Assembly: GCA_015680905.1 (NCBI GenBank)
Contig: CM027384.1
Location: 68,145,001 to 68,209,000 of the forward strand
Source of the DNA: Coptis chinensis
Lineage: Eukaryota; Streptophyta; Magnoliopsida; Ranunculales; Ranunculaceae
Reading direction: 5' to 3'
Length of the DNA: 64,000 nucleotides
The notes below the pieces were generated by a model. That model made no database searches. It was given only the letters and a program-made list of their open reading frames with translations, and was not told where the DNA came from. Of this stretch, positions 56,068-64,000 are shown piece by piece. Each line of letters opens with the position of its first letter. The stretch's first letter is position 1. The position numbers were made by a program, and so were the translations under genes.

Positions 56068-59020
56068 TGTCACAGCCCGATTTTCTAAACAATTAAAAAA
56101 ATGAATATTTGAAATATAAATATCTCAAACATCACTTGGTTCAATTGTCTAAAAACCCAGGCTATGACGGGGTGGATACAACACAAATCAAAACCTAAAA
56201 CCCACATCATACACAATCTTAACCACAAATTCAATCTCCAAAAATTCTCTTTATTACTTTATACAAGTCTATCTTCCATAAAAACATCAATATAATATTC
56301 TAAGAATAACAGGCCCTCAACATCGTATTCTCATGTCATACTAAAATGTAAACTACGTTATTACATCCTTCCAATAAGAATCAGACCTAAAAGAAAACTA
56401 ACGGACTGCTCCAGGCAAGAATCCAAATCAAACGCCGCGGTTCCACTGCCTTCCACCTATGTTCCCAAGAACACACCCACGTTGCCAAAAACAAAGCAAA
56501 CATGGGTCAGCAAATTGAATTTGCTGGTATGAGTAGACTAAACACATATAAACATTTCAAATTCTTACTTATCCCACTAACACTTTAAATCTATCATAAC
56601 CTAACCATTCTCAGCTTGGAAGACAGGTAGTTCCGTCATCTCAAACGGCATAGTTTCTTCCCAAGCAAAACTTTCATTTTATTAAATTCCATCTTATTAA
56701 CTCATTCTAATAACTCCTTTTTAATATCTAAATAATTGAATTATACTCACCGAGCATCCCATTTGTATAAGGGTAGGGACCGCGTCCTCAAGCAAAAATA
56801 TTATTAAGTCCTACCCTCCTGCAAAAGAAAGTTAGAACTTGTATATATAACATATGTAGATATTCTATATGTATTCAAAGGTAAACCCAAGCACACTCGT
56901 ATAAACAAAACCATTTCTCTTATCAATTAATCAATTACTTTTCTTATACACCCACCTTTTAGTACCTACTCCACGATTTGCACTCCACACATTTGCCAAA
57001 TCACACATTCCCGTGTGCCTCTCTCCCACCGAATACCACAATATCATAGCCATCTATGGGTTTTCATACACATATTTCACAGCCTCTTTGGGCACAAAAC
57101 TCAGGTCATTCATGGCACATTCAATGAATACCTATCATATCACTAACGTCATTCATGGCACATTCAATGAATGCCACGGGTCATTCCCCGCCACATTCAA
57201 GGAATACCCAATCCTACATTCCCGTACATTCAAGGAATACAACTAACCCATGGCCGAATACCTTAGTTCTTCTTTAGAGGCCAAATAACTACAATCTGGT
57301 CATTCATGGCACATTCAATGAATACCCGGGTCATTCATGGCACATTCAATGAATACCCTTATATAACACTAACGGGCCATTTATGGCACATTCAATAAAT
57401 GCCCACCTATATATGACGTCATCAGTCATAAACTCAATTCTAAAACTTGAGGCGTGGAGAGTTCTAAAAGGGTGCGGTAAGTTTTGTTTACGCATTATTG
57501 TATTTTATTGCATAGATTATTTCAGAGAACGTAGAAAAATCTTAATTCAATTATTTTTGGTTTACGCGTTATTAATTTCATGAATGTATAAGTGTCATAA
57601 CGTTGTGTATCGCAAAAGACTGAAAAATCACAAAGCAGTAAATACACGTACACAAGTATATTCATAAAGGTCCTAGCCTAAATCAAACATGCTAATAGTC
57701 CTAGACTTATTCTAATAGACCTAAGCATAATTTTAGGAAAAAGTCAAATTTTCGGGTCAACTGGTCAAAGTCAACCCTGGTCAAAGTCAACAGTCAACTC
57801 TGGTCAAAGTCAACATTGGTCAACCTAGCCTAAAATCCAAAAACCCAAAAGCCCAAAGACAAAAGCCCATAGTCTAAAAATAAAAAAAACAAAACAAAAC
57901 ATATATTCACCCACGATTTGGCCCAAGCCCAAATCGTGGTCAATGCTCATCTCCTTCTTCACTAATTTCAAACAACCACCACCGACCACCACACAGCCAC
58001 CACCGGCCACCTATAAATAAAACCAACCCAAATGGGTTTGGTTCGGGGAGAAAAAACCTCTCTACCCATATCAACAATTCACCATTTACGTTATCTTTGC
58101 AAAATCGACCGACTCCATTAAAGCTCTCTGTAAAGCTCCAATGATCCACTCTCCAACACCCAATCCACCACCAACAATCCCCTCAACCCAACAACATATC
58201 CTCACAACAAAATCTAAACAAAACGCGATCCAAACAAAACCAACCCAAACAATCAAAACGTAGGGGCCGGTTTGGTCACCATTGAAGCTCTTCCTGAGCT
58301 TCAACAAAGACCCCCAATCCTCATCCCAACAGCACCCTATTCAACCTCAACAATCACGATCAACTAACAGCCCACATAACCACAGTTCATCCATCCCAAC
58401 AACAGAAAAGTCCGGTAAAACTATACTGACCGAATTCTAATGAAAAACAAGAAAAGGCGTTTTGGGTTATGAGGTTTACGCCCTTAACCACCGGTGTCGA
58501 AGTCTTCGACATCTCAAAGCTAAATTGGTCATAGTTTTATGTCTGTATTGTTAAAAAAACGTATCTAACATAGTCTACAGAGTCGGCACCTTAACAGAGT
58601 TTTCAAGATCTTTGTGACATTCGTATAACTTCGGTCGACACCATTAAAGAGGTTTACATGTATCAATTTCGAAACCGGTAGATATCGGGATAAATAGCAT
58701 AAGCACATATAACAAGAAAAACTTCAGACTACTCACGGTTAAAAGCGAGCGGCTCAACCTAATTTCTCCGAGTCCGGCCGTCAAGGCTCCACCCTCCGTA
58801 AATCCGGCTTTCATCTCGCCTCCATTTTTAATATATTATTATATTCTCAACCCTATTTTTCTTGAAATGTTTTATATACTTGGGTCCAAACCCAAGCCCA
58901 ACACGACTTCGGCCCAAAACCAAGCCCACGTATCCCGAGTCCAATCGAATTTTAATTTTTAAAATAAACAATTAAATTAATTAATTAAATAAACAATTTA
59001 AAAAAAACGGGTGTTTAATA
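56068..59020 (-). repeat. 3' LTR of element B
   Basis: Begins TGTCACAGCCCGATTTTC on +. Contains CATTCATGGCACATTCAATG units (57,105-57,400), an array of GTCAA words (57,743-57,824), a + strand TATA TATAAATAA at 58012-58020 and, near the outer end, a - strand TATA (TATATAA, 58872-58878). The right border is less sure: the copy ends ACGGGTGTTTAATA where the other ends ACGGGGTGTTATA. Confidence 0.85.
57743..57824 (-). promoter_or_regulatory. W-box-like array in the LTR (left copy)
   Basis: Ten TTGAC cores (GTCAA on +) in about 82 bases, mostly TTGACC or TTGACT, as GGTCAAAGTCAAC units. TTGAC(C/T) is the binding core of plant WRKY factors. A + strand TATA box lies about 190 bases beyond. Whether it acts is unknown. 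Confidence 0.6.
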
Positions 59021-60382
59021 TACACCTTAAAAGGATAGAGAAAGGTAGAGTATAGATTAACCAAACAAAGGGGTGTCAAACAATAAATCTTTTAATATAC
59101 GGTTAACAACTTATAAACAACTAAACTTTAAGTAATAAGGTATAACATATCAAGGAGATTAAATTTAACACATCAACAGCTTGCACCCAATAATCATAAC
59201 CCAATAAAATGAGACATGCGTGTATACGCAAGTATACACACCTTAAAAAAAGGAATACACATATACAATATCATATAGATAGACATACTAATATTCAAAT
59301 CACATACTTTGAAAGTGTCTATATACGTATTGAACCCAAGAAATACGTATATCCGCTAGCATACACAACTCAAAAGAATAAATGTAATTAGTTTCTTCAA
59401 TTGCCAACACTTAATTAAAATCATTCTTTCACAGTTCAACAGATTCATATTTTCCGAGTTAAATCATACTAAGAAGGCAATGTAGTTCCTCTCACACCGA
59501 GGCAATCAGTTCCTCTCTTAGTATTTCCCAACTAGTCCAAGCGTTCCACATTTAATATACATTTAATAATTTCATTTCCCAACAATCTTCCCTATCAAAT
59601 CTTTTCACAAAAAAACTCATTTTTTTCCTCCACCATCTTGGTGTTTACACATATATCAACATTTCTCTCGATTGCCTCACGAACACCACATGTTCGAAAA
59701 TAAAAATATAAAACGTATAGACTGATTCATATTATCAACGGCCTACACTATGTCCACCATCACATAGGATCAAACACCTACAATGTGAGGCATGCATACT
59801 GGCTCATACACCAACGATATGCAAGTATACACTGGTTCACACACCAACGATGCATACTAACTCTCCACCATCACATAGGATCAAACACCAACGATGTGTG
59901 GTATGCACACTGGATCACACTCCAACGATGTACATGTACACACTGGATCAAACTCCAACGATGCATACAGAGAGATGTTATGTATATTGGATCACACACC
60001 AACGATATACATAACTTGGACAATATCAATTATTTCAAATCCAACCTTTATCAAAAGGGTTTCTTTATTCCTTGGGTAAATTCCAAATTTACTCAACTAT
60101 GAAATTTTAAAATAACCATTTCTTCTTTAGTCAATACTTATTTAAAAATAGAAAACTCCGTTAGGAAAACAACACTATAACATGCAAAAATTTCGATTAT
60201 AAATTTCATAAGAAATTAACCGTTAAAACAAGCATTTTATTTTCCTAATCATATCCCAACATTCCACTATAAAAGTACACACAAAACAACAAGCCAAACC
60301 AAATACCACAAAGAAACACTCCTACTACCCATTCACCACAATCCGAGGATCACCTAGACATTCACTATCTAGGCTAACCTAA
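59021..60382 (-). other. Non-coding core of element B with short tandem repeats
   Basis: AT-rich, no pol or gag. At 59,750-60,010 there are about seven units of the form ACTGGATCACACACCAACGA with GATGTACAT-like tails, spaced about 30-45 bases. The expected purine tract beside the left LTR is not evident, so the segment next to it may be deleted or rearranged. Confidence 0.6.
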
Positions 60383-60394
60383 GCTCTGATACCA
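60383..60394 (-). promoter_or_regulatory. Primer binding site, initiator tRNA-Met type
   Basis: TGGTATCAGAGC on -, three bases after the LTR end at 60398. This is the standard plant LTR-element site paired by initiator tRNA-Met. Confidence 0.9.
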
Positions 60395-60397
60395 AAA

Positions 60398-63362
60398 TGT
60401 CACAGCCCGATTTTCTAAACAATTAAAAAAATGAATATTTGAAATATAAATATCTCAAACATCACTTGGTTCAATTGTCTAAAAACCCAGGCTATGACGG
60501 GGTGGATACAACACAAATCAAAACCTAAAACCCACATCATACACAATCTTAACCACAACAAAAATCTCCAAAAATTCTCTTTATTACTTTTATCAACAAG
60601 TCTATCTTCCATAAAACATCAATATAATATTCTAAGAATAATTGGGCCCTCAACATCGTATTCTCATGTCATACTAAAAAATGTAAACTACGTTATTACA
60701 TCCTTCCAACAAAAGAATCAGACCTAAAAGAAAACTAACGGACTGCTCGGGGCAAGAATCCAAATCAAACGCGGCGGTTCCATTTGCTTCCACCTATGTT
60801 CCCAAGAACACACCCCGTTGCCAAAAACAAAGCAAACATGGGTCGACAAATTGAATTCTTTGGTATGAGTAGACTAAACACATATAAACATTTCAAATTC
60901 TTACTTATCCAAACTAACACTTTAAATCTATCATAACCTAACCATTCTCGGCTTGGAAGGCAAGTAGTTCCGTCATCTCAAACGGCATAGTTTCTTCCCA
61001 AGCAAAACTTTCATTTTATTAAATTCCATCTTATTAACTCATTCTAATAACTCCTTTTAATATCTAAATAATTGAATTACACTTACCGATATCCATCCAC
61101 AGATATAAGGGTAGGACCGGCGTCCCTCAAGACAAAATATTATTAAGTCCTACCCTCCCGCAAAAGAAAGTTAGAACTTGTATATATAACATATGTAGAT
61201 ATTCTATATGTATTCAAAGGTAAACCCAAGCACACTCAGATAAACAAAACCATTTCTCTTATCAATTAATCAATTACTTTTCTTATACACCACCCTTTTT
61301 AGTACCTACTCCACGATTTGCACTCCACACATTTGCCAAATCACACATTCCCGTGTGCCTCTCTCCCTCCCACCGAATACCACAATATCATAGCCATCTA
61401 TGGGTTTTCATACACATAACCTCTTTGGGCACAAAACTCAGTCATTCATGGCACATTCAATGAATACCTATCATATCACTAACGGTCATTCATGGCACAT
61501 TCAATGAATGCCCGGGTCATTCCTGCCACATTCAAGGAATACCCAATCCTACATTCCCCGTACATTCAAGGAATACAACTAACCAAGGCGAATACCTTAG
61601 TTCTTCTTTAAACTACAAACGGTCATTCATGGCACATTCAATGAATACCCCGGTCATTCATGGCACATTCAATGAATACCCTTTATATAACACTAACGGG
61701 CCATTTATGGCACATTCAATAAATGCCCACCTATATATGACGTCATCGGTCATAAACTCAATTCTAAAACTTGAAGTGGAGAGTTCTAAAAGGGTGCGGT
61801 AAGTTTTGTTTTACGATTATTGTATTTTATTGCATAGATTATTTCGAGAAGAACGTGAAAAATCTTAATTCAATTATTTTTGGTTTACGCGTTATTAATT
61901 TCATGAATGTATAAGTGTCATAACGTTGTGTATCGCAAAAGACTGAAAAATCACAAAGCAGTAAATACACGTACACAAGTATATTCATAAAGGTCCTAGC
62001 CTAAATCAAACATGCTAATAGTCCTAGACTTATTCTAATAGACCTAAGCATAATTTTAGGAAAAAGTCAAATTTTCGGGTCAACTGGTCAAAGTCAACCC
62101 TGGTCAAAGTCAAAGTCAACTCTGGTCAAAATAACTCAACGGTCAAAGTCAACATTGGTCAACCTAGCCTAAAATCCAAAAACCCAAAAGCCCAAAGACA
62201 AAAGCCCATAGTCTAAAAATAAAAAAAACAAAACAAACACATATAGCCCACCACGATTTGGCCCAAGCCCAAATCGTGGTCACTGTTCATCTCCTTCTTC
62301 ACTAATTTCAAACAACCACCACCGACCACCACACACCACCACCGCCACCTATAAATAAAACCAACCCAAAGGTTTGGTTCAGTGGAGAAAAACCCCTCTA
62401 CCCATATCAACAATTCACCATTCTCATTTATATCGCCAAAATCGACCGACTCCATTAAAGCTCTCTCGTAAAGCTCCAATGATCCACTCTCCAACACCCA
62501 ATCCACCACCAACAATCCCCTCAACCCAACAACATATCCTCACAACAAAATCTAAACAAAACGATCCAAACAAAACCAACCCAAACAATCAAAAACGTGG
62601 GGCGGTTTGGTCACCATTGAAGCTCTTCCGAGCTTCAACAAAGACCCCCAATCCTCATCCCAACAAAGCACCCTATTCAACCTCAACAATCACGATCAAC
62701 TAACAGCCCACATAACCACAGTTCATCCATCCCAACAACAGAAAAGTCCAAGAAAACTATACGCACCAATTCTAATGAAAAACAAGAAAAGGCGTTTTGG
62801 GTTATGAGGTTTACGCCCTTAACCACGGTGTCGAAGTCTTCGACATCTCAAAGCTAAATTCGTCATAGTTTTATGTATCTGTATTGTTAAAAAAAAACGA
62901 TCTAACATAGTCTACAGAGTCGCACCTTAACAGAGTTTTACAAGATCTTTGTGACATTAGTGATAACTTCGGTCGACACCATTAAAGAGGTTTACATTGT
63001 ATCAATTTCGAAACAAGATATTTGGGATAAATAGCATAAGCACATATAACAAGAAAAACTTCAGACTACTCACAGTTAAAAACGAACAGCTCCAACGAAT
63101 TTCTCCGAGTCCGAGCCGTCGCGCTCCACCCTCCAGAAATCCAGCTTTCATCTCTGCCTCCATTTTTAATATATTATTATATTCTGAACCCTATTTTCTT
63201 GAAAAAGTGTTTATATACTTGGGTCCGAAACCCAAGCCCAACACAGACTCGGGCCCAAAACCAAGCCCACGTATCCCGAGTCCAATCCGACGAATTTTTA
63301 AAATAAACAATTAAATTAATTAATTAAATAGAAAAATACGTATAAAAACACGGGGTGTTATA
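60398..63362 (-). repeat. 5' LTR of element B
   Basis: 2965 bp, direct copy of 56068-59020. It repeats every landmark: CATTCATGGCACATTCAATG units (61,440-61,730), GTCAA array (62,065-62,162), + strand TATAAATAA at 62350-62358 and - strand TATATAA at 63211-63217. The last lies about 150 bases inside the LTR start on - and is the likely promoter of the element. Many differences from the other LTR are 1-4-base indels. Confidence 0.9.
62065..62162 (-). promoter_or_regulatory. W-box-like array in the LTR (right copy)
   Basis: Eleven TTGAC cores in about 98 bases; one GGTCAAAATAACTCAAC unit shows the beginnings of decay or expansion relative to the left copy. Same spacing (about 190 bases) to the + strand TATA at 62350. 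Confidence 0.6.
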
Positions 63363-64000
63363 TCTCTTCTCACCTTGCCTGTAGGTGTGGCAGCAATTAT
63401 AGAGCGTAAAATTCGAGATTTCATTTGGGGGTCGACAGAGAAAAAAAGGAAATATCATTTAGTTGGTTGGGATAAGGCATGCTCAACAAAGGAGAATGGA
63501 GGGTTGGGCATAATGAACTTATCAATTATGAATCAAGTATTACTGGGCAGGTGGTTATAGAGATTTATTACCGAGGACAAGTCCTTGTGGCGATAGGTCA
63601 TTATTGCAAAATACGGACACAATGAACACGGGTGGTGGCCAAATTCCACGTCACAAACATACGAGTGTAGTCTCTGGAGAGGTGTACTTAATGTCCTTTT
63701 CAATTTCACAAGAGGAATCACCTTCAAAGTTCACAATGGCCATAAATATCTATTTTGGCTCGATACCTAGGTTGGGGATAAACCGTTGGCTAATCAATTT
63801 TCATTGGTCTTTCAAGCTTCTACAAAGAAGAGAGGTTTCATTAATGAGTTTTCTTGTGTGGACAGCAATCAATTGGCATGGAACCTATTTCTTAGAAGGC
63901 AAACTAATGACTGGGAGATGCAATAATATATGTAGGGGAGTTTTCAAGTATCTCCTGATCTTCCTCTGTGCATTGTGATCCAGGAGCTTTGACTGAGTAG
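63363..64000 (+). pseudogene. LINE ORF2 after the RT, continuing beyond the window
   Basis: SLLTLPVGVAAIIERKIRD, FIWGSTEKKRKYHLVGWDKA and CSTKENGGLGIMNLSIMNQ are the conserved text after the RT in plant L1 elements (the KLQRDFLWG and GGLGI landmarks). A TAG at 63558 and later shifts follow: WWPNSTSQTYECSLWRGVL, KYLFWLDTWVGDKPLANQF and SNQLAWNLFLRRQTNDWE. The zinc-binding domain would come next, outside the window. Confidence 0.85.

Larger units (their letters stand above)
56068..63362 (-). mobile_element. Long-LTR retrotransposon derivative without coding capacity (element B)
   Basis: Two direct repeats of about 2.95 kb flank a 1.38-kb core; TCTCT (56063-56067 and 63363-63367) is the 5-bp duplication, and its single copy restores the LINE reading MSLLTLPVG. 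A perfect 12-base primer site for initiator tRNA-Met on - next to the right LTR gives the orientation. LTR ends on - read TATAACACCCCG and GGGCTGTGACA, so the first two bases are TA instead of TG. No gag or pol. It fits a LARD-like derivative; the tRNA-Met site and LTR size would suit a chromovirus parent such as Tekay/Del, which is inference. Confidence 0.85.
47286..64000 (+). mobile_element. L1-type LINE, ORF2 split by five insertions, running off the window
   Basis: ORF2 pieces occur in the correct order on + at 47286-47594, 48416-48738, 50013-50268, 54113-55112, 55558-56067 and 63363-64000, giving endonuclease, reverse transcriptase and the part before the 3' zinc-binding domain. Each gap is filled by another element, and in four cases the flanking duplication restores a continuous reading. 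The 3' end is beyond the window. In-frame stops show the LINE is dead. Confidence 0.85.

Noticed and set aside
57825-58307. Gly/Val-rich ORFs on - inside the LTR of element B (also 62,213-62,524)
   Set aside because: They reflect CCACCACC-rich leader sequence read backwards, differ between the two LTR copies by frameshifts, and match no family.

Overview
The window is nuclear DNA of a flowering plant, most likely a eudicot; the species cannot be told from sequence. The evidence is plant-type transposable elements (Tat, Athila, Ty1/copia, plant L1 LINE, FAR1-type MULE, PIF/Harbinger with its Myb/trihelix partner, hAT miniature elements), plant-length introns, and a fragment of a plant nucleoporin gene. 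I found no intact host gene, no rRNA or tRNA, and nothing bacterial. Nearly every coding segment is a decayed transposon gene.

Layout. 1-7.35 kb: 3' part of a Ty3/gypsy Tat-lineage retrotransposon (pol on +), a hairpin-rich 3' UTR, and an antisense ORF on - with its own TATA box and a clear 74-bp intron. 7.35-9.25 kb: AT-rich filler, a 73-bp tandem duplication and a LINE 3' end with an A-tail. 9.26-15.24 kb: a MULE with ~295-bp inverted ends and a FAR1-type transposase gene on -, itself carrying a copia LTR remnant. 15.5-19.6 kb: a copia element on - with both LTRs and a 5-bp target duplication. 19.6-22.7 kb: nothing recognised. 22.76-24.0 kb: a 5'-truncated LINE with poly(A) and a target duplication of about 21-23 bp. 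24.0-24.5 kb: two exons of a NUP214-like nucleoporin gene, followed at 24.6-25.3 kb by the 3' part of a MULE transposase. 26.4-26.9 kb: an LTR and primer site of another gypsy element (-).

27.65-40.4 kb: a PIF/Harbinger element (TTA duplication, related ends, convergent transposase and Myb-like ORFs) whose transposase gene is split by a complete, non-autonomous Athila-like retrotransposon (28,244-37,500, two ~1.15-kb LTRs). 40.4-47.3 kb: miniature elements, a GGT-rich minisatellite, a 36-bp minisatellite and unassigned AT-rich DNA.

47.3-64.0 kb: one L1-type LINE ORF2 (endonuclease, reverse transcriptase, 3' part) broken by five separate insertions: a hAT MITE; a second hAT MITE that carries a third inside it; a 3.8-kb solo LTR; a 388-bp foldback MITE; and a 7.3-kb LTR element with ~3-kb LTRs and a 1.4-kb non-coding core. 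For four of the five the target duplication can be read, which gives a relative order of insertion. The window is thus a record of nested transposition, with the antisense Tat gene, the nucleoporin-MULE junction and the W-box arrays in the 3-kb LTRs as the most unusual points. Repeated copies differ largely by 1-3-base indels, so some frameshifts could be sequencing noise rather than biology.
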